63,738 nucleotides of DNA from Burkholderia sp. LMG 13014 (GCF_905232215.1 NZ_CAJNKE010000003.1:1-63738), one strand, 5' to 3'; positions 15,274 through 24,380 are shown, counted from the first letter of the stretch. Numbers and translations are program-made. The notes: generated by a model from the sequence alone, not told the origin.

Positions 15274-16664
15274 GGCCGGCCTCCCGGATTGCCCTTCTGC
15301 AACTGATCGAGGCGGTCAGGCACCGGATCGCCTTCGTAGATCCCACGCGAGCCCGCCGCGCGCGTGCCGTGGCGCTGGATGATCGCCATGGGCGAATTGT
15401 TTGCCAGCTCCCGGCGCAGCTCCAGCTCGGTCTTGAGGTTGCGGATCTCGCGATCGAGCGTGTCGCTCTCGTGGTTCACAGCTTCCACGGCGAGCTGGTT
15501 GGCCGCCACGTTGGGCTCTTTCTTGCCGGTCAGCAGCGTGCGTTGCAGCAGTAGCGCTTTCTCCAGCACCGACGCCAGCGCAACCTCGGACGCCAGGCGC
15601 TGCGACAGCAGGTGCTGGTCCGGCTCGTCGCGCAGTGCCTCGATCACTCCGCGTGTGATGGGCAGCGACGCGCTGCCGGCCTCGCGCAGGTTTTCGGGCG
15701 TCGTGTTCTTCGCCTTGGAGACCAGGTCCTGGAGCGCCTGCAGCTTGGCATCGTACTCATCCTGGATCAGCGGCGTCAGCCCGACGCCGGGCACCGTCTC
15801 CGTCTTGGTGCAGGCGTCGCAGGTGCGCTGCTCCTTCTCGCCGAGCACCCGCGTCGCCCACTCGACGGCCGCTTGCGGCGTGGTCCAGGTCTGGCACGAC
15901 AGGCTCGCGCAACTTGCCGGTGCGATTGCCGATGTGTCGGTCACACCGCGGCCATTGACCAGGTTGTAGCCCGCGCGGGTGACGTCGCCGACCACCTTGA
16001 TCGCGGGCTGACCGGAGCCGCCGGCATTGCTTCCCCCGACCCAAGGCACGCCGTCGTTGCCACGGCGCGTCTCGGCTTGCTCGACGGCCGAGACGGCATC
16101 CGTGCTCGAAACAGCATCGCGCAGTGCCAACCCCTCTGCCATCTGGCTCCAGCCGAGCTGGCCGCCGGCCGTTTCGGCCATCTTTTCGGCCATGGCGCGG
16201 CACGTCAGCTTCGAGCGGTCGAAATCCAGCCGCGCTTGCAGAACGCCGTTGGTGAGCAGGTTGTAGAGGCCCGGATCAGCCCGTTGGATGATCAACGCCG
16301 GCAGGGAGGCCACAGCACTCGTAGCACTCTGGATCACCGAGGACATGATCTGCTGAAAGCCATTGGTCACGCCGTTGAGCTGATTTTTCAACGTGGTCTG
16401 GATGCTCATGTCACCGCAGATCAGATTGCTGTTCCAGCCGACACCCACGCCGAGCGAGCGCATGCCGGCTGCGCGACCCATCGAAACGGCGCTGCCGCCG
16501 CCGATGGAGTACATGACGTCATCGCCGATGACGTTGCCGCTGGTCTGGTAGCCCAGTTGGCCCCAGGCCACGCCGCTTGCCAGAACCAACGCGCCGGTGA
16601 GCGCCAAACAGATCCTCTTGCCACGAGCCGGAGGGGAGAACTGCATAGAGTCGAAACGCTTCAT
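15270..16664 (-). CDS. ICE conjugation protein, PFL_4711 family (TIGR03755-like)
   Basis: 464 residues with a signal peptide (basic start, then ICLALTGALVLASGVAWG). The mature part has a Cys-containing N-terminal domain (NSNLICGDMSIQTTLKNQLNGV), a CDACTK pair in the middle and a coiled C-terminal third (DTLDREIRNLKTELELRREL). It fills the position of TraH-like proteins in the F/SXT scheme and is expected in the periplasm or outer membrane. It follows the TraU-like gene by 9 nt in the same operon. The family name is given from order and general character. Confidence 0.8.
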   Translation of the reverse strand: MKRFDSMQFSPPARGKRICLALTGALVLASGVAWGQLGYQTSGNVIGDDVMYSIGGGSAVSMGRAAGMRSLGVGVGWNSNLICGDMSIQTTLKNQLNGVTNGFQQIMSSVIQSATSAVASLPALIIQRADPGLYNLLTNGVLQARLDFDRSKLTCRAMAEKMAETAGGQLGWSQMAEGLALRDAVSSTDAVSAVEQAETRRGNDGVPWVGGSNAGGSGQPAIKVVGDVTRAGYNLVNGRGVTDTSAIAPASCASLSCQTWTTPQAAVEWATRVLGEKEQRTCDACTKTETVPGVGLTPLIQDEYDAKLQALQDLVSKAKNTTPENLREAGSASLPITRGVIEALRDEPDQHLLSQRLASEVALASVLEKALLLQRTLLTGKKEPNVAANQLAVEAVNHESDTLDREIRNLKTELELRRELANNSPMAIIQRHGTRAAGSRGIYEGDPVPDRLDQLQKGNPGGRP

Positions 16665-16673
16665 CGCGGCACC

Positions 16674-17621
16674 TCAAAGGAAATCAACGCTTCCAAGGAA
16701 CACCTGTCCACGGCGTTCGCAGCAGGCATACGGCCGCCACAGTGCCCAGGCGTAGTCGCCTTGCTGGGCCTGGGTCAGGAAGCCGGTGCGTGGGAAAACC
16801 GTGCAAGACGAGGACAGGACGGGCGTGAGTTCCTGCCACTTGCCAGTCGAGGCATCACCCTCCATCAGCGCGCCGGCGGGCCAGTAGCCATCGCGGGCGT
16901 TGGCAAGCAGCGGCTGGTACACGTGCAACTGCCCCCGGCGAGTGACGATATCTCCCGCACGCTGGGCCACCACGGCCCCCGATTTGTGGTCGTCGGTCTG
17001 GTGCAGGAAGCCGCCGCGGGGATACACGTTGCCCCAAAGGTTCATCGTGGTGCGTGCGCCGACCTCGCGCATGCCGGGAATCAATGCCTCCGGGTAGGCC
17101 ATCTCGGGCACGTTGTAGCGCCAGGCAAGCGTGTCCAAGGTGCTGAGCAGATACGGCATGAATGCCGTTCCTGCGCCCTCGCAGAAGTAGCCCGAGGACG
17201 AAACAAACTGGTTGAACACCTCGACGCCGGGATGGCCGATCACGTCGGCGTTCTTGAATTTCGCAAGATTGTTTTCGTGATCCTCGTTCGTCGTTCCATC
17301 GCCCCCCGCTTGGGCGGACGGATTGGCCGTACTCATCGCCCGGACTTCGACCCACGGGTTCTCGCCCGTGTTGCTGTAGCTGGAGACGACCGCATCGGGG
17401 ATGTAGTGGCGCACCTTGACAGAGGTGCGCACCGTGCATCCTCCCCAGGTGCAGTAGAGCCAGTAGCAGATACCTACCACCCGGTACTCCAAGCAATCGG
17501 GCGAGGCCACCGAGGCAACGATGGCGGTGGTGTTCAAGGCGTAGCTACCCGTGGCGCTGAGCAGCAGCAAGGAAGCCACGCCGGCCCGCATGCGGCGCAT
17601 CAGGTCGAATGGTCGCGTCAT
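16674..17621 (-). CDS. TraU-like conjugation protein, PFL_4710 family (TIGR03756-like)
   Basis: 315 residues from the ATG at 17621, which overlaps the stop of the gene before (ATGA). Signal peptide AGVASLLLLSATGSYA. The mature protein is Cys-rich (CLEYRVVGICYWLYCTWGGC near 50-70, a further Cys near 165, CC at 296-297), as in TraU, which is exported and disulfide-bonded. It is needed for DNA transfer rather than pilus formation in F-type systems. The DsbA-like protein at 18896-19660 is a plausible folding partner. The longer frame to 17741 is rejected because it runs through the upstream gene. Confidence 0.85.
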   Translation of the reverse strand: MTRPFDLMRRMRAGVASLLLLSATGSYALNTTAIVASVASPDCLEYRVVGICYWLYCTWGGCTVRTSVKVRHYIPDAVVSSYSNTGENPWVEVRAMSTANPSAQAGGDGTTNEDHENNLAKFKNADVIGHPGVEVFNQFVSSSGYFCEGAGTAFMPYLLSTLDTLAWRYNVPEMAYPEALIPGMREVGARTTMNLWGNVYPRGGFLHQTDDHKSGAVVAQRAGDIVTRRGQLHVYQPLLANARDGYWPAGALMEGDASTGKWQELTPVLSSSCTVFPRTGFLTQAQQGDYAWALWRPYACCERRGQVFLGSVDFL

Positions 17622-18064
17622 GGCTGGGTCCTCCGACGCTGCTCGATGCGCGCGACAGCGCGGGCCACATCCGGCTCGCCATAGACCACGTAGCGCTGAT
17701 CCACCACGACAGCCGGGATGCTGGTGATGCCCAGGCTCCATGCGTCGGTGACGCCCTGGTATGCGGAAGCGATGCGGCGCTGTAGGTCGGCGCCGCCTTG
17801 GCTCAGCCGACGCTTGACGGTGGCCGCCGCCTGTTCGGGGGCGGCGGGCAGTTCCGCAGAAAGCTCCGCTTCAATCCGGCGGGCTTCGTCCAGCTCGATC
17901 AGCCGCTCGCCGCCCATGGTCTTGACCGGGTGGTGGCTGTCGGTGACGACCAGTACGTCGGCTGCGAAGGCGACGGGGCTGAACACGGCCAGGGACGCCG
18001 GCAGCGCCACGACGAGACCAAGGGTTCGCCAGCCCGACGCGAACGTGGAAAAGGATGCCGGCAT
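17618..18064 (-). CDS. ICE conjugation protein, PFL_4709 family (TIGR03757-like, TrbC/TraW type)
   Basis: 148 residues. Signal peptide ending at AFAA near residue 35. The mature part reads DVLVVTDSHHPVKTMGGERLIELDEARRIE, with a helical middle and a thioredoxin-fold-like end (GITSIPAVVVDQRYVVYGEPDVARAV). The Thr-Ser-Ile-Pro loop resembles the cis-Pro loop of TrbC/TraW-type proteins, but no CxxC is present. First gene of the traG-ward operon. Confidence 0.8.
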   Translation of the reverse strand: MPASFSTFASGWRTLGLVVALPASLAVFSPVAFAADVLVVTDSHHPVKTMGGERLIELDEARRIEAELSAELPAAPEQAAATVKRRLSQGGADLQRRIASAYQGVTDAWSLGITSIPAVVVDQRYVVYGEPDVARAVARIEQRRRTQP

Positions 18065-18173
18065 GTCGCGTGCCCCGAAAGTTGATCAGGGCCATAGTCA
18101 AACGCGAACCCGATGCCACCCCAACAAACAATGCGCATCGCGGGCTGCCCGCATACCTGCTTGTCCCGCGCCA

Positions 18174-18199
18174 TAAAAAAACGGAGGCCGAAGCCTCCG
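18174..18199 (-). terminator. Intrinsic terminator after the RadC-like gene
   Basis: On the - strand the perfect hairpin CGGAGGCTTCGGCCTCCG (18182-18199) is followed by a run of seven T. It lies 27 nt beyond the RadC-like stop and separates that gene from the mating-pair operon. Confidence 0.88.
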
Positions 18200-18225
18200 C
18201 GGGGATCAATGAAGCAATGCGACCG

Positions 18226-18720
18226 TTACAGCAGGCCTGACTCCGCAAAGGAGAACGGGGAACCTTGGCCTACGATGATGTGATCCAGTACCCGTACATC
18301 GATGAGCGCCAGCGCGGCCTGCAGTTGCTGGGTCAGCACACGATCCGCGCTCGACGGCTCGGAGATGCCCGAGGGGTGCTGGTGCGCGAAGACCACCGCG
18401 GCGGCGTTCAACTCCAGCACACGCTGTACGACGACACGTGGATAAACAGAAGTCGAGTTGATCGTGCCCCTGAACAATGGCTCGTAGGCCAGCACCTGGT
18501 GCATGCTGTCCAGGAACACAGCGGCGAATATCTCGTTGGGTTCAGCGACCAGTTTCACGCGCAGATAGTCCCGCACAGCGGCCGGTCGGCTGAGGCACGG
18601 TCCAGCTTTGAAAACCCGCCTCTCCAGCAGCACGATGGCTTGCTGGATGATCCAGTCCTCGTGTTGGGCAGCGGTGACGGAAAGCGACTCCGGGCAGGAG
18701 TCGTTGACGACAAAAGACAT
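18226..18720 (-). CDS. RadC-like JAB/MPN-domain protein
   Basis: 164 residues from the ATG at 18720, preceded by GGAGG at 7 nt. The JAMM/JAB metal motif is seen as Glu in AEPNEIFAAVF, HxH in VVFAHQHPSG and the following SxxD in SSADRVL. Short RadC-like genes are common on ICEs and plasmids. Their role is unsettled; the old DNA-repair label is not supported for the family, and an anti-restriction role has been proposed. It sits alone between two terminated units. Its leader carries a four-hairpin element and a perfect 12-bp inverted repeat, so post-transcriptional control is likely. Confidence 0.88.
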   Translation of the reverse strand: MSFVVNDSCPESLSVTAAQHEDWIIQQAIVLLERRVFKAGPCLSRPAAVRDYLRVKLVAEPNEIFAAVFLDSMHQVLAYEPLFRGTINSTSVYPRVVVQRVLELNAAAVVFAHQHPSGISEPSSADRVLTQQLQAALALIDVRVLDHIIVGQGSPFSFAESGLL

Positions 18721-18756
18721 GGCGAACCTCCAGACGGTGAGATCGGAGGGCGCGCG

Positions 18757-18782
18757 CCCTAGGAGGGCCAGCCCTCCTAGGG
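18757..18782 (-). promoter_or_regulatory. Perfect 12-bp inverted repeat in the RadC-like leader
   Basis: Arms CCCTAGGAGGGC and GCCCTCCTAGGG with a 2-nt loop, ending 37 nt before the start codon. It can act as a very stable RNA hairpin or as a dyad operator. No T-run follows on the - strand, so it is not a simple terminator. Confidence 0.6.
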
Positions 18783-18821
18783 AACGAACAAGGTGCATCC
18801 ATCACCGCGGCAGCGGCGATC

Positions 18822-18931
18822 GTTCGCGACCAGGATGCGAGGCGAACGGGTTGCGGTCAGCGCAGCGGACTGCGCCGTAGCCTTGAAGACCGGGGCTACC
18901 TGGGCATGTCGCCGACGACGTCGGCAGGCAT
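18822..18931 (-). ncRNA. Four-hairpin repeat element, copy e (upstream of radC-like gene)
   Basis: Read on the - strand, four hairpins follow one another: GCCGAC/GTCGGC; GTAGCC/GGCTAC with loop CCGGTCTTCAA; GCGCAG/CTGCGC; and GTTCGC/GCGAAC with GCATC in the loop. It ends 102 nt before the RadC-like start. Stems differ from the other copies by paired changes. The first hairpin overlaps the last codons of the DsbA-like gene. Probably a 5'-UTR structured RNA of the RadC-like gene. Confidence 0.65.
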
Positions 18932-19660
18932 TTCGGATGTGGGTGTGCCGGTCGGACCGTCAGCCGTCAGCATGTCCATGGCAGACAACAAGGCGTCGCC
19001 CTCGATTGGTCCCTGCAGCAGGATGGCCTGGCCCGTCTCGCGATCAAGCAGACGCAGTGACGGTGTGGCGGTAACGCCGCTCTTGGTGGCTTCCGCGGCC
19101 TGGGCGCGGATAGCGGCACTGGACCTTTCGCTTGACATGCACTGCTCGATGGCTGGCGTCGATTCGGGGTAGCGCAAGCCATCCGGCAAGCCCAGGCCGT
19201 CGCTGCGCGTGTGGGCATAGACCCATTCGACCGCCTGCCAGAACGCGGCATGCCCGCCAGCTTCGGCTGCGCATTCGGCCAGACGTGCCTCGGCCGACGC
19301 GGCCGGCTCGTGCGCGGCTAGCGGCTGGTGGTGCCATTGCAGCGCCACGTCGGCGTTGGTGCCCACCCACCGTTTGAGCTGCGGAAAATATTCCCGGCAG
19401 AACGGGCACTCCAGGTCGGCATAGAGCGTCAGCGTGAAACGGCCTTTGGGGTTGCCCATTAGCCAGGGCGGCCCGGCCACCGGTGCCATGCTGACCGGCG
19501 TGGGCGGCTGCGGCGGGGATTCGCCGGGCGACCTCGGCACAAGCCAGATCAGCAGCAGCGCGACCAGCACAGCAACCAATGCCCAGGGCCAGCGGGGCCG
19601 CCCGTTGCGGCGGCGGAACGCCTGGACCTGCATCGGAATGGAAGGACGTTTCTGTTCCAT
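18896..19660 (-). CDS. DsbA-like periplasmic thiol oxidoreductase of the transfer system
   Basis: 254 residues from the ATG at 19660. The N-terminus is cytoplasmic and basic (RRRNGRPRWP), then one membrane segment (WALVAVLVALLLIWLVP), then a DsbA/thioredoxin domain with CPFC in YADLECPFCREYFPQL and a cis-Pro loop GVTATPSLRL. Expected to oxidise or isomerise disulfides of Cys-rich secreted transfer proteins such as the TraU-like one. It starts 14 nt after the TraC-like ATPase. The last dozen codons (EMPADVVGDMPR) are read from the repeated RNA-like element, so the C-terminal tail probably arose when that element landed at the gene end. Confidence 0.85.
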   Translation of the reverse strand: MEQKRPSIPMQVQAFRRRNGRPRWPWALVAVLVALLLIWLVPRSPGESPPQPPTPVSMAPVAGPPWLMGNPKGRFTLTLYADLECPFCREYFPQLKRWVGTNADVALQWHHQPLAAHEPAASAEARLAECAAEAGGHAAFWQAVEWVYAHTRSDGLGLPDGLRYPESTPAIEQCMSSERSSAAIRAQAAEATKSGVTATPSLRLLDRETGQAILLQGPIEGDALLSAMDMLTADGPTGTPTSEMPADVVGDMPR

Positions 19661-19673
19661 GGCGTTCTCCGTC

Positions 19674-22541
19674 TTACGACAGTTCCAAGGCCGGCGACTC
19701 GATGCCGCGCGCCTGGTCGATCTTCTCGGCCACCTTGAAGGCCGCTTCCAGTTCGGTGCAGCCGTAGTGCTGCATGAGCTGGTAGCGCTCGGCCTTCTCT
19801 TCGGGTTCGGTCTGCGCCAACGCCAAGTACAGGCTGGGCGGCACGGCACGGAACAGCACTTCCATGCTCTTGGAAAGGATGACGCCCTCGGTGAACTTGC
19901 CCGCTTCTTTGCGCGCCGAGAGCATCAGCGCTTTCTGCGCGGGCGAGAGTTCGCGGAAGCGTGCAATCTTCTCGACCTCATCGGGCGGCATCGACAGGCA
20001 GATCCACCACTCAATCATGTTGAGCATGGGCTCCGCGGCACGCGGCAGATCGTCGATATTTTGTGTAGCCAGCCAGAACCAGGCCCCTAGCTTGCGCCAC
20101 ATTTTTGTAATTTTTACAACGTAGGGCGCGAGCAGCGGGTTCTTCGTGATGATGTGGCCTTCGTCGGTCACATTGATGATCGGACGGCCCAGGTACTGGT
20201 CGCGCTCGGCGATGTTGTTCACCGTGCTGATCAGGCTGATGTAGGCGATGGAGAGCTGCGCGTTGTAGCCCTCCCGGGCATAGGTCGCGAGATCCACCAG
20301 CGTGATGTCGGCCTCGGGCCACGGCGTGCCATCGCGATCGAACATCTCGCCGTCCGTGCCTTGGCAGAACATGTCCATCGCGTCCGCCATCTCCAGCAGC
20401 CGCACGCGCCGCATCTCGGGCAGCGTCGGGTCCTGGCCGCGCGTGCGCAGCGCGTTGCGCACGTCGCGCGTGAGCACCGTGCGTTTCTCGGCCACGCAGT
20501 GTTCGGCGGCATCGAGGATGCACTGGCGGATCAGCGAGCGATCGGCCCGCGTCATCCGGGCTTCTTCCTTGTCCTCGCCGCCTGTGATCATCAGCCGTGC
20601 CGTGATCTCCAGTTCACCCAGCACGTCGCGCTGCTCGTCCTCCTCCATGACCGAGGAATCGGCTGGCAATTCTTCATCCAGTGCATCGGCATCAAGCGTC
20701 TGCACGTTGCTGGGCGTTTCGATCAGCCGGCGAGCGTCGGCGAACGGCGCCAGGCTGATGCCTGAGCCAGGAGCCAGCTTGACCCGGTTTACGGTCAGAC
20801 CCAGGCGCTTGGCGAAGTCGCTGAACAAGCCGAAGCTGTTGCCGGCTTCCACGATGAACAGCCGCGGCCGGTAGATGGCCGTGACCTGATTCAAGAGGTT
20901 GTTGAGCGTTGCGCTCTTGCCCGAGCCGGTGGGGCCGAATAGGAACAGATGGGCGTTCATCTGCCTGTCCAAGCGGTTCAGCGGATCAAACGTGATCGGC
21001 CCGCCACCGCGGTTGAAGAACGTGTTGCCCGGATGGCCCGTACCCTGGCTGCGTCCCCACGCCGGCGAGAGATTCGCCACATGCTGGGCGAACATCAGTT
21101 GGGTGAACCAGTTCCGCCGATCCTGCGCAGGGTTGTAGCAGCACGGTAGCCAGCGCAGGTAGCTGTTGAGCGGCGCAACTTCATCGTCCTCGCGCACGGG
21201 CTGCAACCCCGCGTTGAGCATCACGTTGGCGAGGTCCAGGCCGCGCCTGTCAAGCTCGGCTTCGTCGCGCCCGCGCAGATAGAAGGCCAGCGTGCCGCGG
21301 TAGAGCTTGTGCGCGCTGCCGATGAGCGAGCGCGCCTCCTGCACATCCTTGAGCGTCTGCTCCGATGCCAGTGTTTCGCCGACAGCCTTCTTCGCCAGGT
21401 GATTCAGGTGCGATTCGAGGATGTCCTGGGGCGTCGCCACCATGGTCAGACACATCGTGGTGTCTTCGGGCATCTGATCGAAAAGCGTGTTGATCGCATC
21501 GCCCTTGCGGGTTTCGCCAGTCAGGTGTCCCGTACCGGGCGGCATGCGTAGTCGGTCGGTGACCAGCACACGGTGCGGCATGCCGTCGAAGTACCAGGTA
21601 CCGTGCCCGGCATCGGAGCGAGGCTGACCGAAGAACAGCCGTTGGCTGAAATCCCGACCACTCGCCAGCTCGATCTCGCCTTCCTCCACCTCGTCGGGAT
21701 AGCGGGCCAGCGCATAGAAGCGCTCTCGATTCTCAGCGCTTGGCCCGAGCATCGTTGGGCGTGGGTTGAACCACCGCAGCAACCAGTCGTGAACATCGGC
21801 CGCGACCATGCGCCGGGCCTGGATGCCGGCGTTCGCCAGGCCGCCGCAAAGGCGATCGCAGACGATGTTCAGCATTTGCTCGGGTGTCTGGCCACGGCGG
21901 TTCGCCTGGCCGGTGGCCCGGCGATAGACCACCATGCGCACGCGCCGCGTCTGGCCGCGCCAGCGCAACCGCGTGACCACCGTGTCCTCGAACAGGCCGC
22001 CGGGCTTGGCCACCGCGCGCAGGTGGTGGCCGAAGAAGCGAAGATAGAACTCGGTGAAGGCTGTGCCGCGAGCGCGCGGCTGCACGTAGTTGCGCAGGGT
22101 CTGCATGTACTGGTCGAAGCTGGGTTCGTCCTGGGCGTAGAGCTGGAGCACCCAGGGGTTCTCGTCCAGCTCATCGAACGAATCCTGGAGCGCGTTTTCG
22201 AGCGCATCGCGGGCATGCGCGAGCCAGCCAGGCTCCCGACCTTCGGTGCCCAGCGGGACCAGCTCGTAGAAGGCTGCGACCGATTGCCCGTCCTCCAGCA
22301 GCATGGACTTCGACGGCGGCAGGAACTCCACCCACGGCAGCAGCTCCGCGAACGACTGCGCGACGTCGTACAGCGCCTGCTCGTCCGCCACGGTCGCCGG
22401 CTTGCGGCCCTGGATCGTCGCTCCGGGTTCGGCGATGCCGGCTTGGCGCAACGCCTCGACGTGGCGCTGCCAGCCGTCCGGCTGCTCGTCATTGCCACCA
22501 TCGGATGCAGCCAGCTTCGGCCAAGGGAGTTTCCAGCGCAT
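19674..22541 (-). CDS. traC: TraC/VirB4-like conjugation ATPase, PFL_4706 family (TIGR03744-like)
   Basis: 955 residues. Walker A is in FLFGPTGSGKSATLNNLL near residue 540, with downstream ATPase motifs (INVTDEGHIITKNPLLAP near 800, WFWLATQNIDDLPRAAEPML near 840). The N-terminal half is the CagE/TraC-type domain (GYDVxx-less form with WVEFLPPSKSMLLEDGQSVAAFYE). It powers pilus assembly and substrate transfer at the inner membrane on the cytoplasmic side. Its ATG overlaps the stop of the lipoprotein gene by one base (TGATG), so the two are coupled. Confidence 0.93.
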   Translation of the reverse strand: MRWKLPWPKLAASDGGNDEQPDGWQRHVEALRQAGIAEPGATIQGRKPATVADEQALYDVAQSFAELLPWVEFLPPSKSMLLEDGQSVAAFYELVPLGTEGREPGWLAHARDALENALQDSFDELDENPWVLQLYAQDEPSFDQYMQTLRNYVQPRARGTAFTEFYLRFFGHHLRAVAKPGGLFEDTVVTRLRWRGQTRRVRMVVYRRATGQANRRGQTPEQMLNIVCDRLCGGLANAGIQARRMVAADVHDWLLRWFNPRPTMLGPSAENRERFYALARYPDEVEEGEIELASGRDFSQRLFFGQPRSDAGHGTWYFDGMPHRVLVTDRLRMPPGTGHLTGETRKGDAINTLFDQMPEDTTMCLTMVATPQDILESHLNHLAKKAVGETLASEQTLKDVQEARSLIGSAHKLYRGTLAFYLRGRDEAELDRRGLDLANVMLNAGLQPVREDDEVAPLNSYLRWLPCCYNPAQDRRNWFTQLMFAQHVANLSPAWGRSQGTGHPGNTFFNRGGGPITFDPLNRLDRQMNAHLFLFGPTGSGKSATLNNLLNQVTAIYRPRLFIVEAGNSFGLFSDFAKRLGLTVNRVKLAPGSGISLAPFADARRLIETPSNVQTLDADALDEELPADSSVMEEDEQRDVLGELEITARLMITGGEDKEEARMTRADRSLIRQCILDAAEHCVAEKRTVLTRDVRNALRTRGQDPTLPEMRRVRLLEMADAMDMFCQGTDGEMFDRDGTPWPEADITLVDLATYAREGYNAQLSIAYISLISTVNNIAERDQYLGRPIINVTDEGHIITKNPLLAPYVVKITKMWRKLGAWFWLATQNIDDLPRAAEPMLNMIEWWICLSMPPDEVEKIARFRELSPAQKALMLSARKEAGKFTEGVILSKSMEVLFRAVPPSLYLALAQTEPEEKAERYQLMQHYGCTELEAAFKVAEKIDQARGIESPALELS

Positions 22542-22981
22542 CAGTAGTCCTCCACGCGCTCGCCCGGCATGGCGTACTGCACGCGCTGGTACAGGGGGAA
22601 GACTGTCGTGTAGCCCGGAACAGGCACGGGGTCGGTACCCGCCAGGTGCGGGTACACATACATGACAAGATCGGGGTTCGGGAGGCGGTGGAACTGGCGA
22701 TAGACCTCGTTTCGCGCCGTGCGCGTGTAGCGCATCTGTTCGGCGGGCGCGGCCTCCACGTCGGCCTCGGTCAGCGGCCGGCGCAGGCTCTGGCGTGCAT
22801 CGAGCAATTGCCTGCGCGCCACCTGGCCGGCGCCACCGCTGCCGTCGCCGGCGTTCTGCTGCCAGATGTCCATCATCGTGCTGTCGCCGTGCGGGAGCAG
22901 CTTTTCCTTGCTGGTGGCACAGCCGCCGAGCACCGCGACGGCGAGGGCCAGCGCCAGGCCCTTATTCAAGTTCGAGAGCAT
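22541..22981 (-). CDS. Conjugation lipoprotein (TIGR03751-like, TraV position)
   Basis: 146 residues from the ATG at 22981. Lipoprotein signal with lipobox LGGC near residue 20, then a short mature domain (MMDIWQQNAGDGSGGAGQVA and a tyrosine-rich end around YVYPHLAGTDPVPVPGYTTVFPLY). By place and type it matches the TraV-like outer-membrane lipoprotein of the core complex. It lies between the TraB-like and TraC-like genes and overlaps both. Confidence 0.8.
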   Translation of the reverse strand: MLSNLNKGLALALAVAVLGGCATSKEKLLPHGDSTMMDIWQQNAGDGSGGAGQVARRQLLDARQSLRRPLTEADVEAAPAEQMRYTRTARNEVYRQFHRLPNPDLVMYVYPHLAGTDPVPVPGYTTVFPLYQRVQYAMPGERVEDY

Positions 22982-24380
22982 GGCTTTCTCCTGCGCGGTG
23001 ATCGACCTTGCGGCCTTCGGGATCGAAGTCGATGGCAAGCGGCTTTTCGAGGTGGACGGCGACCTTCGCGCCGGGCTGGACATAGACGGCGGCGAAGGCC
23101 TGGCCGTATAGCTTGTTCACCCAGTCGGCCATGTCGCGCACGCCACCGGCCAGGATGCGGCCCACGGCTTCATTGCCCGAGATGCCGACGCTCCCGATGG
23201 AGCCGTCGGCGCCGACGTAGGACATCTGGCCGCTGTCGCTGTCGATCAGCGAAGCGACGCCGGCACCGGCGGCGGTAATCAGGGCTTGCGAGCCGAGGTA
23301 CTGCTGGGCGTTGCTGCGCCGCTCCCCGCTGACGCAGGGAATGCCGTATGGGTCGCTGATCCAGCCCAGGCCGTCTCGCTGCTGGTTGTTCTGCTGGTTG
23401 CCGTCGCGGTCTTCGGGGATGGTGCGGATCGTGCCGTCGTGGAAGACGAAGGTGATGCTGCGCACCTGGCCGCGCACGCACGAGAGCGTCCAATCTCCCG
23501 ATGCGGTGCCGCTGAACACGGCACCGGCCACGTCGGGAATGTCGATGCCATTGGCGGTCAGGTTGTCCGGTCCGACCAACACCTTGAAGGGGTATGGATC
23601 GTTAACGGTTCCGTCGATCGGCACGCGGCCGATCAGCGCCGTCATCGCCACCGACCCCATCAGCGTCGAATTGGTCGGTACGGTATAGACCGCCTTGGCG
23701 CTCTTGACGCCTGCTGCGCGTGCGCCCGCGTTCGCCACGGTTTCCGCCGTGGTTTCCAACGTGCTCTGCGCGGGGCCGAAGCTCGTCGGGAAGCTCATGC
23801 CGCTACCCGTGCCACGACTGCTGTTCCGCCCCTCGGCCTTCCTCGCATCGTCGGGTTCGACCCATCGCACGCCGCCTTCCATGCCGGCCTCGTCGCCGTC
23901 GCGCAGCCCCAGACCCACCGGCAGGTCGGCATGGCCGCCGCCACGTCCGCCGATACTGTCCAGACGCCGCTGCAGGTCGGCAAGCAACCCTTCGGTCTGC
24001 TGGCGCGCGCTGGCTGCCTGCTCTTGGTCGCGACGCAGGTTGGTACGCTCGGAGTCGAGGGCCGAATTGATGCGCTGATCAATGGAGTTCTCGCGCTGGC
24101 GCAGTCGCTGGTTTTCTTCGCGCTGGGATTTGTTGTCCGAGAGCGCGGTCTGAAGCTCGGTGCGCAACTGCTTCACTTGGGCAACGAGCGTCGCCACGGT
24201 GTCGCGCGGGGTATCGCCCTCGATGCCCAACGCCTTCATTTCCGCTGGCGTGAGCTTGGCACCGGCATCCGCGGCCGGTGGCGCCGAACTGCTGCCACCC
24301 GAGAACAGCCGGATGGCAACGAACAGCACCAGCAAGGCAACCGGGACCATCAGCCACTTCAGGAGTCCATTACTGCGCAT
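22962..24380 (-). CDS. TraB/VirB10-like core complex protein, PFL_4705 family (TIGR03752-like)
   Basis: 472 residues. One N-terminal membrane segment (GLLKWLMVPVALLVLFVAIRLF), then a coiled coil of about 90 residues (VKQLRTELQTALSDNKSQREENQRLRQ and onward), then a beta-rich periplasmic domain (TNSTLMGSVAMTALIGRVPIDG, WTLSCVRGQVRSITFVFHDG). This is the build of VirB10/TraB, which spans the envelope and gates the channel. It starts inside the 3' end of the TraK-like gene (11-nt overlap). Confidence 0.85.
   Translation of the reverse strand: MRSNGLLKWLMVPVALLVLFVAIRLFSGGSSSAPPAADAGAKLTPAEMKALGIEGDTPRDTVATLVAQVKQLRTELQTALSDNKSQREENQRLRQRENSIDQRINSALDSERTNLRRDQEQAASARQQTEGLLADLQRRLDSIGGRGGGHADLPVGLGLRDGDEAGMEGGVRWVEPDDARKAEGRNSSRGTGSGMSFPTSFGPAQSTLETTAETVANAGARAAGVKSAKAVYTVPTNSTLMGSVAMTALIGRVPIDGTVNDPYPFKVLVGPDNLTANGIDIPDVAGAVFSGTASGDWTLSCVRGQVRSITFVFHDGTIRTIPEDRDGNQQNNQQRDGLGWISDPYGIPCVSGERRSNAQQYLGSQALITAAGAGVASLIDSDSGQMSYVGADGSIGSVGISGNEAVGRILAGGVRDMADWVNKLYGQAFAAVYVQPGAKVAVHLEKPLAIDFDPEGRKVDHRAGESHALELE

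Noticed and set aside
15612-17684. 690-codon open frame on the + strand opposite the PFL_4711/PFL_4710-like genes
   Set aside because: Arg/Ala/His-rich shadow frame of GC-rich coding DNA with no domain; the - strand genes are clear family members.
18226-18720. RadC as a DNA-repair gene
   Set aside because: The name is historical. The short JAB-domain proteins of mobile elements have no shown repair role.
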